From positions 3,469,001-3,533,000 of the forward strand of contig NZ_CP090419.1 in the NCBI RefSeq assembly GCF_032716425.1: a stretch of DNA of 64,000 bases, written 5' to 3'. Position 1 is the first letter of the stretch, and every line of letters begins with the position of its first letter. The translations under genes and the position numbers were made by a program. Of the stretch, positions 20,294 to 29,322 are shown piece by piece. The stretch comes from Pseudoalteromonas sp. N1230-9 (lineage in GTDB: Bacteria > Pseudomonadota > Gammaproteobacteria > Enterobacterales > Alteromonadaceae). Below the pieces are notes generated by a model. It was not told where the DNA came from and made no database searches. It worked only from the letters and a program-made list of their open reading frames with translations.

Positions 20294-20696
20294 TAGCGAA
20301 GCATTTTGGCAGTTTGCGTGCCGGCTTTATGATGAAGAAGGCATGCAAACACGGCTGTTAGATTATCAAAGCCAGCAAGGCAAAAATGTGAATTTGTGCT
20401 TGTTGCTTTATTATTTAGACTCTCTTGAGCTTGCTTTAAACAAATCTCAACTTAATCAGCTTGAATTATGCATTGTTGAGTTTGACGAGCTGGTATTAAA
20501 ACCTCTACGCACGGCTCGCGGCTATCTAAAAGCCAATCAAGTCGACATTGCTGACTACGCCACGATTCGTAAAGAATTACTCAGTACAGAACTAAAGCTC
20601 GAAAAACAACAGCAGCAAATGCTCATTGATAGCGTGAATACTTGCACACTTACATCAAACCCAAAAGCAGATAATTTAAAGTTGTATATAAGATAA
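20280..20696 (+). CDS. TIGR02444-type protein of unknown function
   Basis: The 138-residue protein starts at ATG 20280, inside the yheS 3' end and in another frame. An in-frame TTG at 20274 is rejected. It begins MKPLNSEAFWQFACRLYDEE, with VNLCLLLYYLDS shortly after, which matches the small family often found next to yheS/yheT in marine gammaproteobacteria. It is predicted all-helical and cytoplasmic. The tight overlap suggests translation coupled to yheS. Its function is unknown. Confidence 0.8.
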   Translation: MKPLNSEAFWQFACRLYDEEGMQTRLLDYQSQQGKNVNLCLLLYYLDSLELALNKSQLNQLELCIVEFDELVLKPLRTARGYLKANQVDIADYATIRKELLSTELKLEKQQQQMLIDSVNTCTLTSNPKADNLKLYIR

Positions 20697-20813
20697 AGGT
20701 GATTAGCAAACCCAACTCATATCACCACTACCTTACCCCATAAAATTTCACAGCAATAAAATAACGCTCTCGCTCGAATAAAGGCGAGTACTAATAACTC
20801 AGACTCAGCAAAC

Positions 20814-20827
20814 TTGATCCAAATCAA
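20814..20827 (+). promoter_or_regulatory. FNR-type binding site, upstream copy
   Basis: TTGATCCAAATCAA is a perfect match to the FNR/EtrA consensus TTGAT-N4-ATCAA. Its centre (20820.5) is 50 bp upstream of a second site, at about -91.5 relative to the predicted start of transcription. Confidence 0.8.
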
Positions 20828-20863
20828 CTTCTAAATCGCCTTGTGTAGCTTCAGGAAAATAGC

Positions 20864-20905
20864 TTGATCTGGATCATGTCAGGCTATGCCAAGCCAGCCT
20901 ATGAT
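20864..20905 (+). promoter_or_regulatory. Class II FNR-dependent promoter
   Basis: TTGATCTGGATCAT (20864-20877) matches the FNR consensus at nine of ten fixed positions. TATGAT (20900-20905) is a good -10 box and there is no -35 box. The predicted start near 20912 puts the FNR site at -41.5, the exact spacing of FNR-activated class II promoters. It drives the 46-residue membrane protein. Confidence 0.75.
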
Positions 20906-20933
20906 TAACCCATAGACATTAGGAGGCACAACC

Positions 20934-21074
20934 ATGAACGTATTCTTTAGAGATTTTTTTAGCGACCCAGTCTTATTTATGTCATTTGGCATTTTGGCAG
21001 TTGTTATCGTTTTATGCCTTTTTTACGTCGGGTATTTCATTAAAAAAGTACACGACGCTGAAGTTCCTAAGTAA
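20934..21074 (+). CDS. DUF3149-like small membrane protein
   Basis: This short gene encodes 46 residues. It starts MNVFFRDFFSDPVLFMSFGI, has one membrane helix (about 16-36) and ends in a charged tail with KKVHDAEVPK. AGGAGG lies seven bases before the ATG, and a strong terminator follows. Length, the FFSDPV start and the single helix fit the DUF3149 family, whose role is unknown. Two FNR sites upstream suggest induction at low oxygen. By size and topology it could be an accessory subunit of a respiratory complex, but nothing in the sequence proves this. Confidence 0.85.
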   Translation: MNVFFRDFFSDPVLFMSFGILAVVIVLCLFYVGYFIKKVHDAEVPK

Positions 21075-21092
21075 GAATTAAGCACGACGCAC

Positions 21093-21130
21093 AAAGCCCC
21101 TATCCAATTTTATTGTTTAGGGGCTTTTTA
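21093..21130 (+). terminator. Terminator of the small membrane protein gene
   Basis: AAAGCCCCTA and TAGGGGCTTT form a 10-bp stem closed by an AT-rich loop, followed by a T-run. It makes the small gene a self-contained transcription unit. Confidence 0.85.
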
Positions 21131-21216
21131 TTTGCATAAGCCAAAATCGTTAAACTGTTCTAAAAAAGCAAAAACTTGCTACAATAGGCGCTTGTTTTGT
21201 CTTTAAAGTGTCAACT

Positions 21217-22197
21217 ATGTTACCTGAGTTTAAACCTGCGTGGTGGATGCGCAATCGCCATTTACAAACCATAATGCCGCGCTTTTTTCGCCCTTTTCAT
21301 AAAACACGTTACAACTTATCGACACTTAACACTCCAGATGGTGATTTCTTAGAACTTGCATGGGCACACCCCCACAATGACCAAGCACCACTGGCAATTG
21401 TATTGCACGGGCTTGAAGGCAATATAAATAGCTTTTATGCCAAGGGCATGATGAAAAAACTAAAGCAGCAAGGGTTTGCGGTTGTGCTTATGCATTTTCG
21501 CAACTGCTCACGGGAAGTTAATCGATTGGCTCGTGCCTATCATAGTGGTGAAACTGAAGACCTGCGCTTTTTTATTAATTATTTGAAAGGTAAATTTCCT
21601 TCTCGCCCATTATTTGCCGTCGGCTTTTCTTTAGGTGGCAATGTCTTAGCTAAATACTTAGGTGAACAAGGCAAATCCTCACACTTAACTGGCGCTGCGG
21701 TAGTATCGGCGCCATTTGACTTGTCTGCCTCGTGTGAAATTATTCGTAAAAGTTTGTGCAAGATATACCAAAAATACCTGCTTGATCGCATGAAAAAATC
21801 AATGCAAAGAAAGTTGCCACAAATTCAGCAACAAATAAATCTCACACCTGAAAAGTTAAAATCAATTAACGACTTATGGCAGTTTGATGACATGCTAACC
21901 GCCCCCTTACATGGCTTTTCAGGGGCAGAAGATTATTATCAACAAGCCAGCGCTAAACCTTATCTAAAAACAATCGCAACACCGACCCTAATTGTACATG
22001 CTAAAGATGACCCCATGCTATCAGTAAAAGCTGTGCCTAATGGTACAGATGTCAGTGACTATGTTACTCTGCGAGTGTCAGACAAAGGCGGGCACGTAGG
22101 CTTTATTAGTGGTAATAACCCATTTAAGCCTGTTTATTGGTTAGAGCACATAGTGCCTAGCTACTTCACACAGATCGTTAAAAAAGAGCAGTTATGA
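21217..22197 (+). CDS. yheT: Alpha/beta-hydrolase YheT
   Basis: This 326-residue alpha/beta-hydrolase-fold protein has the nucleophile elbow GFSLGGN, the oxyanion-hole region [12 protein letters not shown] and the conserved start [17 protein letters not shown] of the YheT family. The acid (DDPML) and histidine (KGGHVGF) of the triad are also present. Its substrate is unknown; family members act as esterases. ATG at 21217 is preferred over GTG at 21208. Its stop overlaps yheU by 4 bp. Confidence 0.93.
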   Translation: MLPEFKPAWWMRNRHLQTIMPRFFRPFHKTRYNLSTLNTPDGDFLELAWAHPHNDQAPLAIVLHGLEGNINSFYAKGMMKKLKQQGFAVVLMHFRNCSREVNRLARAYHSGETEDLRFFINYLKGKFPSRPLFAVGFSLGGNVLAKYLGEQGKSSHLTGAAVVSAPFDLSASCEIIRKSLCKIYQKYLLDRMKKSMQRKLPQIQQQINLTPEKLKSINDLWQFDDMLTAPLHGFSGAEDYYQQASAKPYLKTIATPTLIVHAKDDPMLSVKAVPNGTDVSDYVTLRVSDKGGHVGFISGNNPFKPVYWLEHIVPSYFTQIVKKEQL

Positions 22198-22451
22198 TCA
22201 TCCCTCATGAACAAATTGATAAAGACACGCTATATAACTTAATTGAAAGTTATGTGCTACGTGAAGGCACCGATTATGGTGAGCAAGAGGTAAGTATTGA
22301 AAATAAAGTTGCGCAGGTTCATCAACAGCTTAAAAGTGGTGAAGCGATGGTGTTTTTTTCTGAGTTACATGAATCAGTAACAATAATATCGAAAGCTGAA
22401 TTCGTTGCTCTGCAAGCTGATCCTGAGTGTCAAGCGTCGTTTAACGACTAA
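22194..22451 (+). CDS. yheU: YheU family protein
   Basis: This 85-residue protein resembles YheU along its length, with [17 protein letters not shown] and [20 protein letters not shown] clearly shared. It is slightly longer than the 72-residue E. coli protein. The yheT-yheU order with an ATGA overlap is also the E. coli order. Its function is unknown. Confidence 0.93.
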   Translation: MIIPHEQIDKDTLYNLIESYVLREGTDYGEQEVSIENKVAQVHQQLKSGEAMVFFSELHESVTIISKAEFVALQADPECQASFND

Positions 22452-22479
22452 ACTTGTAAGTTATACTGTAACCCTTCAC

Positions 22480-22506
22480 AATGGCTTTTTAACTTAAAGA
22501 GCCATT
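22480..22506 (+). other. Hairpin covering the dipeptidase ribosome-binding site
   Basis: AATGGCTTTTT and AAAGAGCCATT can pair over 11 bp (one G-U) with a five-base loop. The right arm contains AAGAG, the probable ribosome-binding site of the dipeptidase gene 4 bp downstream. It may lower translation or serve as a weak terminator of yheU. Confidence 0.4.
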
Positions 22507-22510
22507 AAAA

Positions 22511-23704
22511 ATGAAAAAACTAAGCTCATTGGTTGCCGCCGTTTCGCTGGCTTTAATTAGCCAAGCACACGCTGAACAGGCTACTGCATCAGACAAAGCC
22601 ATAAAACTGGCAAAAGACACTATTTTAATTGACACCCATATCGATGTGCCTTATCGCATTCATAATAAGTGGGCTGATGTAACAAAAGCCACCGATGACG
22701 GCGACTTTGACTACCCACGCGCAGTACAAGGTGGTTTAAACGCTCCTTTCATGTCGATTTATATTCCAGCAAACCTAGAATTTGAAGGCAAAGGGAAAAG
22801 CTACCAACTTGCTAATCAGCTGATTGATAGCATGGAAGCCATTGTGCAACGTGCCCCTGATAAGTTTGCTATTGCAGATTCAACCGCTGATATCAAAGCA
22901 CAGTTTAAACAAGGCAAAATGTCGATTGCAATGGGTATGGAAAACGGCTCGCCGATTGAAGGTGAGATGAAAAACCTTAAGCATTTTTATGATCGTGGTG
23001 TGCGCTACATCACCCTTGCACACTCACAGAGCAACCATATTTCTGACTCATCTTATGATATCCGCCGTAAATGGAAAGGCCTGAGCCCATTCGGTAAAGA
23101 GTTAGTCAAAGAAATGAATAACATAGGTATGTTGGTAGATGTTTCACATATTTCTGATGATGCATTTTATCAAGTAATGGAAATTTCAAAAGTACCTGTG
23201 ATTGCATCACACTCTTCACTGCGTAAATATACGCCTGGCTTTGAGCGTAATATGAATGATGACATGCTATTGGCACTGAAAAAGAATGGCGGCGTTATTC
23301 AAATCAACTTTGGTTCAAGCTTTGTGACAGCACAAGCTGGCTCTTGGTATGACCAACTAAAATCTGCAAAAGCCGATAAGAAAAAAGACGGTACTAAGCT
23401 AAGCAAAGATTTTGACGCAGCTTATCGTGCTAAAAACCCATTCCCTTATGCAAGCCTTGAGCAGGTGCTAGATCACATCGACCATGTCGTTGAGCTCATT
23501 GGTATTGATTATGTTGGTATTGGGTCTGACTACGATGGTGTAGGCGACTCTCTACCTACTGGCTTAAAAGATGTAGCAAGCTACCCTAACCTTGTTCAAG
23601 GGCTTATGGATAGAGGCTACAGCAATAAAGATATTAAAAAGATTCTAAGTGGCAATATGCTACGTGTTTGGCAACAAGCTGAGGCGTATGCAAAAGCGCA
23701 CTAA
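22511..23704 (+). CDS. Membrane dipeptidase (M19 family), secreted
   Basis: This 397-residue zinc dipeptidase of the renal-dipeptidase family hydrolyses dipeptides, probably including D-residue-containing ones. A signal peptide (MKKLSSLVAAVSLALISQAHA) sends it to the periplasm. Zinc-ligand motifs are seen: DTHIDVPYR near residue 42, GMENGSPIE, THAHSQSN-like TLAHSQSN, DVSHISD, ASHSSLR, and YVGIGSDYDG near the C-terminus. ATG at 22511 follows a hairpin that contains the likely ribosome-binding site. A strong terminator follows the gene, so it is monocistronic or the end of the yheTU unit. Confidence 0.92.
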   Translation: MKKLSSLVAAVSLALISQAHAEQATASDKAIKLAKDTILIDTHIDVPYRIHNKWADVTKATDDGDFDYPRAVQGGLNAPFMSIYIPANLEFEGKGKSYQLANQLIDSMEAIVQRAPDKFAIADSTADIKAQFKQGKMSIAMGMENGSPIEGEMKNLKHFYDRGVRYITLAHSQSNHISDSSYDIRRKWKGLSPFGKELVKEMNNIGMLVDVSHISDDAFYQVMEISKVPVIASHSSLRKYTPGFERNMNDDMLLALKKNGGVIQINFGSSFVTAQAGSWYDQLKSAKADKKKDGTKLSKDFDAAYRAKNPFPYASLEQVLDHIDHVVELIGIDYVGIGSDYDGVGDSLPTGLKDVASYPNLVQGLMDRGYSNKDIKKILSGNMLRVWQQAEAYAKAH

Positions 23705-23720
23705 CTTTTAATCACTAATC

Positions 23721-23750
23721 AAAGCGCAGTACTCACTGCGCTTTTTGTTT
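23721..23750 (+). terminator. Terminator of the dipeptidase gene
   Basis: AAAGCGCAGT and ACTGCGCTTT form a perfect 10-bp stem with an ACTC loop, followed by TTTGTTTTT. Confidence 0.9.
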
Positions 23751-23828
23751 TTATCCGTACAAGTGATTGATAATACTAACTGCCTGCTTTAATCTGCTGG
23801 TATTACAAAGCAACTTGGATGATGTGAT

Positions 23829-24704
23829 ATGTCGACTTGGCAAGGAAATATTGCACTTGTTTTGGCAAGCACTGCGCTTGGACTAACGATTTACAACCAT
23901 TTCAGTGTGGATAAGCAACGTGCTTCTAGTTCACTTCCCTTTACTATCGATGATTCAATTATTCCTAAACAAGATAGAGAAAACCTCGTTGCTCTACACG
24001 GATATATTCTTGACTTAGAGACACGCATTAACGAGCTTGAAAATAGTACGCCCACGATTGAGCCTTCGTTTATCGAATCAAAAGTAAAACAAGTCATCGA
24101 AGAGCGTGAAAAAGCACGTATCGCAGAAGCAACGAAAAGAAATCCTTCCGTAAATTGGTTCCGACAACTACCTGAAGATTATCGACAGCGTATAAAAGCC
24201 GATCCGAACTACGCGAATAAATCGATTAATGATGCATTTACAGCGTTATTAAACATGAGTAATACCGACGATGATCGCCTAGCAGCTTATGGACAACTCA
24301 GAATGACCTTAGGTATGCTGAGACGAGACCTGGATGATACACAGGAATCTTCGGCCATTGATGCCATGATAAGCATCAGTGAGTATACAAACGAGCCTAA
24401 GATACGCATTCAAGCATTGGAGAATTTATCTCACTTAGATGCAGTTTCACCTAAACTAGCCGACTATTTTCAAAAGCTATTATTAAATGATGCAAATGAG
24501 TACGTTAAAAATCTTTCAGCGAGTGCGTTGGTGGCGCAATTTTTCCGCGCCAAGCAGTTGGGAAAAACCCAATTAGCGACGACTCTGGCACAGCGCATCC
24601 AAATGCTAGAATCCAATGGTGATAGTAAAGTGGCGAATGCTATGACTAATAACCTCAAACCCTCGCACTTAAGAGATGAGCTCAATAAATTTATCGAGCA
24701 GTAG
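23829..24704 (+). CDS. Membrane-anchored protein of unknown function with helical repeats
   Basis: This 291-residue protein starts with one hydrophobic helix (residues ~6-22, ALVLASTALGLTIY-like) acting as signal anchor. A coiled coil follows (about 50-105, including LDLETRINELEN and VKQVIEEREKARIAEATK). The C-terminal half of paired helices resembles HEAT/TPR repeats (IRIQALENLSHLDAVSPKLA). It probably faces the periplasm as a scaffold or adaptor. I do not recognise a family. It converges on tuf and shares a terminator with it. Confidence 0.8.
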   Translation: MSTWQGNIALVLASTALGLTIYNHFSVDKQRASSSLPFTIDDSIIPKQDRENLVALHGYILDLETRINELENSTPTIEPSFIESKVKQVIEEREKARIAEATKRNPSVNWFRQLPEDYRQRIKADPNYANKSINDAFTALLNMSNTDDDRLAAYGQLRMTLGMLRRDLDDTQESSAIDAMISISEYTNEPKIRIQALENLSHLDAVSPKLADYFQKLLLNDANEYVKNLSASALVAQFFRAKQLGKTQLATTLAQRIQMLESNGDSKVANAMTNNLKPSHLRDELNKFIEQ

Positions 24705-24725
24705 CCAAAACTTTCTGTTAGGCAT

Positions 24726-24753
24726 TAAAAAAGGCCGCCTAGGCGACCTTTTT
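24726..24753. terminator. Terminator between the orphan gene and tuf
   Basis: On the minus strand AAAAAGGTCGCC and GGCGGCCTTTTT pair over 12 bp (one G-U) with a TA turn, followed by further T. The plus-strand version has one C-A mismatch. It mainly ends tuf transcription. Confidence 0.8.
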
Positions 24754-24781
24754 ATAAGCTGTGAAGCTCTATCTGTTGATA

Positions 24782-25966
24782 TTACTCAACGATAGTTGCA
24801 ACAACACCAGCACCAACTGTACGGCCACCTTCACGGATAGCGAAGCGTAAACCTTCGTCCATCGCGATTGGAGCGATTAATTCTACAGTCATCTTGATGT
24901 TATCACCAGGCATTACCATTTCAACGCCGTCTGGTAACTGTACGTCACCTGTTACGTCAGTTGTACGGAAGTAGAACTGTGGACGGTAACCTTTGAAGAA
25001 TGGCGTGTGACGACCACCTTCATCTTTAGAAAGTACGTATACTTCTGAAGTGAACTTCGTGTGTGGAGTGATTGAACCAGGCTTAGCTAGTACTTGACCA
25101 CGTTCAACGTCTTCACGCTTAGTACCACGTAGAAGTGCACCGATGTTCTCACCCGCACGACCTTCGTCTAGAAGCTTACGGAACATCTCAACACCTGTAC
25201 ACGTTGTCTTCGTAGTTTCTTTGATACCTACGATTTCAACTTCGTCATTCACGTTGATGATACCAGCTTCAACACGACCAGTTACAACTGTACCACGGCC
25301 TTGGATTGAGAATACGTCTTCGATAGGCATGATGAATGGCTTATCGATGTCACGCTCTGGCTCTGGGATGTAAGAATCTAGTGCTTCTGCAAGCTCAACG
25401 ATTTTGTCTTCCCACTCTTTCTCACCTTCTAACGCTTTAAGCGCAGAACCTTGGATTAGAGGTAGGTCATCACCTGGGAAGTCGTACTCAGAAAGAAGTT
25501 CACGAACTTCCATCTCAACTAGCTCAAGTAGCTCTTCGTCGTCAACCATGTCACATTTGTTCATGAATACGATGATGTAAGGTACACCAACCTGACGAGA
25601 AAGTAGGATGTGCTCACGAGTTTGTGGCATAGGACCGTCAGTCGCAGCAACTACTAGGATTGCGCCGTCCATTTGAGCAGCACCCGTGATCATGTTTTTA
25701 ACATAATCGGCGTGTCCTGGACAGTCTACGTGTGCGTAGTGACGAGTTGGTGTATCGTACTCAACGTGTGAAGTTGAGATTGTGATACCACGCTCACGCT
25801 CTTCTGGAGCGTTATCGATTGATGCGAAGTCTTTCGCTACACCACCGTATACTTTTGCAAGTACGTTAGTGATTGCTGCAGTTAGGGTAGTTTTACCGTG
25901 GTCAACGTGGCCGATTGTACCTACGTTTACGTGCGGTTTTACGCGTTCAAACTTTTCTTTTGCCAT
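24782..25966 (-). CDS. tuf: Elongation factor Tu
   Basis: EF-Tu delivers aminoacyl-tRNA to the ribosome with GTP. The 394-residue protein is complete, with G1 GHVDHGKT at 19-26, G3 DCPGHADY, G4 NKCD and G5 GSAL. It is the last gene after four tRNA genes on the minus strand, the tufB arrangement of E. coli (thrU-tyrU-glyT-thrT-tufB). Unlike in E. coli, secE-nusG do not follow; a terminator and a convergent gene do. A second tuf copy is expected elsewhere in the genome. Confidence 0.99.
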   Translation of the reverse strand: MAKEKFERVKPHVNVGTIGHVDHGKTTLTAAITNVLAKVYGGVAKDFASIDNAPEERERGITISTSHVEYDTPTRHYAHVDCPGHADYVKNMITGAAQMDGAILVVAATDGPMPQTREHILLSRQVGVPYIIVFMNKCDMVDDEELLELVEMEVRELLSEYDFPGDDLPLIQGSALKALEGEKEWEDKIVELAEALDSYIPEPERDIDKPFIMPIEDVFSIQGRGTVVTGRVEAGIINVNDEVEIVGIKETTKTTCTGVEMFRKLLDEGRAGENIGALLRGTKREDVERGQVLAKPGSITPHTKFTSEVYVLSKDEGGRHTPFFKGYRPQFYFRTTDVTGDVQLPDGVEMVMPGDNIKMTVELIAPIAMDEGLRFAIREGGRTVGAGVVATIVE

Positions 25967-26102
25967 GACGGAACCTATCAGTTTTGTGTATCTAGATTAC
26001 ATATGAAAATAATCCACCGAGGGTAGATTAATTTAATTTTTTCAAATTTCAAATAGTTTTTTCTGACAGATAAAGGAAGAAATTAAGATGAGTTCTCGAT
26101 AC

Positions 26103-26178
26103 TGGTGCTGATAGGCAGATTTGAACTGCCGACCTCACCCTTACCAAGGGTGCGCTCTACCAACTGAGCTATATCAGC
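26103..26178 (-). tRNA. thrT: tRNA-Thr (anticodon GGT)
   Basis: This 76-nt cloverleaf has acceptor stem GCTGATA/TATCAGC, anticodon loop with GGT and an encoded CCA. It is the fourth and last tRNA before tuf. Confidence 0.97.
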
Positions 26179-26190
26179 AACACCAGAGTC

Positions 26191-26265
<75 letters not shown>

Positions 26266-26309
26266 ATAGAAACCTGTTCTTAAACTACCTCTAACCGTCA
26301 AGAATAAAG

Positions 26310-26394
26310 TGGTGGAGGGAGCTGGATTCGAACCAGCGAAGGCTGAGCCGTCAGATTTACAGTCTGATCCCTTTGGCCGCTCGGGAACCCCTCC
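26310..26394 (-). tRNA. tyrU: tRNA-Tyr (anticodon GTA)
   Basis: This 85-nt class II tRNA has a long variable arm, anticodon GTA in ACTGTAAAT, T-arm GGTTCGAATCC and an encoded CCA. It is second in the cluster. Confidence 0.97.
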
Positions 26395-26434
26395 ACGAAA
26401 ATTCTTTACTAAGTCACTTCCGGTAAAAGGAAAG

Positions 26435-26510
<76 letters not shown>

Positions 26511-26531
26511 ACTGCTTTAGTACGGGGCGAG

Positions 26532-26596
26532 ATTCTAAGGTAAGGTTTATTGTGATGCAACAATAAAATTAAAAAAAGTGTGATTTTATGTGTCAA
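26532..26596 (-). promoter_or_regulatory. Promoters of the tRNA-tuf operon
   Basis: On the minus strand, TTGCAT (26555-26560), a 17-bp spacer and TAGAAT (26532-26537) form a strong promoter. The GC-rich stretch CGCCCCG right after the -10 box is typical of stringently controlled stable-RNA promoters. A second TTGACA (26591-26596) lies further upstream, with a weaker TTTAAT 17 bp after it. Confidence 0.65.
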
Positions 26597-26627
26597 ACGC
26601 TCACTATTCAGGCAAATTGCCGCTTTT

Positions 26628-27326
26628 TTACCGTTTTGTTGTCAGTTCTCGCCAATAATTAAGGCCCTTAAAAACCAATAAGCTATCAAATTGACTGTGA
26701 GAAAATGAATCAGCTAGCAATTTTCCATAACCGCCGGCAAACAACAAGGTAACTGATGCATCATTGATATGCTGCTTAGCTTGTTCAATAGCACCTATCG
26801 TGGCCACCAGCGCACCATTTTTTAAGCCATTCGGTGTATTACAGCCTAATTCAGAACTAAAAGGTATTTGTGCATCATCAAACACCCGCTTAGTGTTTTG
26901 GGTCAACGAGGTCGTCATTAAATCAAGACCTGGTAATATCCATCCCCCTAAATGCGTACCTTCAGAGTTAAGTACATCAATCGTTGTAGCTGTGCCGGCA
27001 TCAATAATAATGCAGTTTTGCTGAGGATACTCTACAAAAGCAGCAATCACTGCTAACCAACGATCGATCCCTAAATTTTGATACTGCTGATAGGCGCAGC
27101 TTAAGGTGGTAAGCTTAGCAGTGACCACCGCTTCAAAGTTAGGAATGGAATGTTGTTGTGCTTGTGCTAATAAAGGCTTGAGTAACTCAGCGCTACCCAC
27201 ACACGCATAAACCAGTTCTTGTATTTGTGACCAAGGTATCGCGTTAAGTTCGCATGCCTGATAATGGTTACCATCAAACAAAACCGCTTTAATTGCGGTA
27301 TTACCTACATCAACTAACAGTTTCAT
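26628..27326 (-). CDS. coaX: Type III pantothenate kinase
   Basis: CoaX phosphorylates pantothenate, the first step of coenzyme A synthesis, and unlike CoaA is not inhibited by CoA. The 232-residue protein has the ASKHA signatures: LLVDVGNTAIK at 3-13, LGIDRWLAVIAA and IIDAGTATTID. In E. coli the unrelated coaA occupies this place between birA and the tRNA cluster, so this is a non-orthologous replacement in situ. Its start overlaps the birA stop by 4 bp, giving a murB-birA-coaX operon. Confidence 0.94.
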   Translation of the reverse strand: MKLLVDVGNTAIKAVLFDGNHYQACELNAIPWSQIQELVYACVGSAELLKPLLAQAQQHSIPNFEAVVTAKLTTLSCAYQQYQNLGIDRWLAVIAAFVEYPQQNCIIIDAGTATTIDVLNSEGTHLGGWILPGLDLMTTSLTQNTKRVFDDAQIPFSSELGCNTPNGLKNGALVATIGAIEQAKQHINDASVTLLFAGGYGKLLADSFSHSQFDSLLVFKGLNYWRELTTKR

Positions 27327-28315
27327 AACTCAGCCTTACGCAATGAAATTTCTCCACCATAATAGCTTTTCACTTCGCCATCTTGACGAATACGAACGCC
27401 ACCTTGGCTATCAATTCCTTCACAAATACCACGCCAACTCCGATGCCCTGTATTAAGCTCAACGTATTCATTCGCAAATGCGTTTAACTGATTCCACGAC
27501 AGATACATATCATTTAAGCCTGTTTGTTGATACTGCGCTAAACGTTTTTCTAAATAAAAGCATAGGTAAGCCACCAGCTTACTTTTATCAAGTTCCTGAA
27601 CATGTTGACTTAAGTCTGTCCATGCTTGGTCGATATGCTGACTGGCACTTTCTGGCATATGTAAATTGATACCTATACCTATTACAAGCTGACAAGGCCC
27701 CTGCGGCTGACCATCAAGCTCAACTAATACACCCGCCAGTTTTTCACGGTTTAAGTAGATATCGTTTGGCCACTTAAGCTCTACATTCAATTGATATAAG
27801 GCTTTAAGCGTGTCGTAAACAGCAAGCCCAACAGCAATAGATACGCCCATAGCCGCTTGCAAGCCATCATCCAAACGCCAAAAATAGCTAAAATATAAAT
27901 TTGCACCAAACGGAGACTGCCAAACGCGCCCACGGCGACCTCTTCCTGCTTGCTGCATTTCTGCAACGAGTACGGTGCCGGACGTGAGTGGAATATCGCT
28001 TTGTAAGCGACGCATTAGCTCACTATTGGTAGAATCTATAATTGGCTGTACTTCGACATTAGCGGTGCTGCCACCCAGCTCATTATAATGCTTGCCAATT
28101 TTATCTTCGTTCAGTAAGCCCGCACTATTATTAAGGCAATACCCTTTACCCGTGACCTTGAAAATATCGAGCCCCATTTCCTGCAAAGAGTGAATATGTT
28201 TACCCACTGCTGCGCGGCTGATACCGAGCTGCTCACCCAATTGCTGACCAGAAATAAAACCACCGGTATTCAGAGCATGTAAAATAGCGAGCTTATTACC
28301 ATCTGGCGCTTTCAT
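27323..28315 (-). CDS. birA: Biotin ligase / biotin operon repressor
   Basis: BirA activates biotin with ATP, attaches it to the biotin carboxyl carrier protein and represses biotin genes as biotinyl-AMP complex. The 330-residue protein has an N-terminal winged helix (GQQLGEQLGISRAAVGKHI), so the regulatory function is kept. The ligase domain carries GRGRRGRVWQSPFGANLYFS and KWPNDIYLNREKLAGVLVE. It overlaps murB and coaX by 4 bp on either side. Confidence 0.96.
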   Translation of the reverse strand: MKAPDGNKLAILHALNTGGFISGQQLGEQLGISRAAVGKHIHSLQEMGLDIFKVTGKGYCLNNSAGLLNEDKIGKHYNELGGSTANVEVQPIIDSTNSELMRRLQSDIPLTSGTVLVAEMQQAGRGRRGRVWQSPFGANLYFSYFWRLDDGLQAAMGVSIAVGLAVYDTLKALYQLNVELKWPNDIYLNREKLAGVLVELDGQPQGPCQLVIGIGINLHMPESASQHIDQAWTDLSQHVQELDKSKLVAYLCFYLEKRLAQYQQTGLNDMYLSWNQLNAFANEYVELNTGHRSWRGICEGIDSQGGVRIRQDGEVKSYYGGEISLRKAEL

Positions 28316-29322
28316 GATGAAGCTCTCAATTCAATATGGTATTCATGTTCGGCGTTAATCAGTCGCACTTCGTGTTGCAGAGCAATTTGATATTTTTGCC
28401 AGACCTGCTGCTGAATATGTTTCACCATTTTAATTAAGTCATCACCATTACTATTACCGTGATTTACTAACACCAATGCTTGCTGCTGATGAACCTCTAT
28501 CCCTGCAACTTTATAGCCTTTTAACCCTGCCTGCTCAATCAACCAGCCTGCGGCAACTTTATGATGCTCAGAATCGACAAAATAATGAGGCAAGTTTGGG
28601 TATTGTTGTAACAATAATGCTAGCTGCTCATTACTGATCACTGGGTTTTTGAAAAAACTGCCCGCATTCGCAAGTTCGCTTGGGTTGGGTAATTTACTGT
28701 TTCTAGTCGCAATGATTTGCTCAAACACTTGTTGTGGAGAAGGTTGTGTAAGTTTTTGCAATGGCCCATAACTTAGTACTGGCTGCCATTTTTTAGGTAA
28801 GAGTAATCCTACTTGAGTGATCACCGCTTTATTTTTAAGTGCATGCTTAAAAATAGAGTCACGATAGCTAAATTGGCACTCGTCTTTGGCTAAACGTTTA
28901 ATCGTCTTTGTCGCAATATCAAAGTATTCAACATAGCTAACAAACTTTTCCAGCTCTACACCATACGCACCAATATTTTGCACTGGTGCAGCACCAACAG
29001 TCCCGGGTATTAAAGCAAGGTTTTCAAGCCCAGGCATGCCATTAGCAATAGTCATAGCAACTAATTGATGCCAATTTTCTCCAGCTGCAATGTGCAATAA
29101 AAAGCCATCGCTTTGTTGCTCTATATCTATGCCCTTCGTATTCATGTGGATCACAGAGCCTTGGTAGTCAGATAAAAACACCGTATTACTGCCTTCACCT
29201 AAAATACAAAATGGCTCAGAAAAGTCTGTGCTTAAAAGCTGATTCACTTCATCGATTTGATAGATGTGCTGGCATTGGCTTGGCAAAGAAAAGGTATGAA
29301 AAGATTGCAGGGACTGAGCCAC
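28312..29322 (-). CDS. murB: UDP-N-acetylmuramate dehydrogenase
   Basis: MurB reduces UDP-N-acetylglucosamine enolpyruvate to UDP-MurNAc with NADPH and FAD in peptidoglycan synthesis. The 336-residue type I enzyme has the FAD-binding GEGSNTVF region, the PGTVGAAPVQNIGAYGVE loop, YRDSIFK and NAGSFFKNP with the catalytic serine. GTG at 29322, with GAGG six bases before it, is preferred over an in-frame TTG at 29334, and it aligns with the E. coli start. murB-birA is the E. coli order. Confidence 0.95.
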   Translation of the reverse strand: MAQSLQSFHTFSLPSQCQHIYQIDEVNQLLSTDFSEPFCILGEGSNTVFLSDYQGSVIHMNTKGIDIEQQSDGFLLHIAAGENWHQLVAMTIANGMPGLENLALIPGTVGAAPVQNIGAYGVELEKFVSYVEYFDIATKTIKRLAKDECQFSYRDSIFKHALKNKAVITQVGLLLPKKWQPVLSYGPLQKLTQPSPQQVFEQIIATRNSKLPNPSELANAGSFFKNPVISNEQLALLLQQYPNLPHYFVDSEHHKVAAGWLIEQAGLKGYKVAGIEVHQQQALVLVNHGNSNGDDLIKMVKHIQQQVWQKYQIALQHEVRLINAEHEYHIELRASS

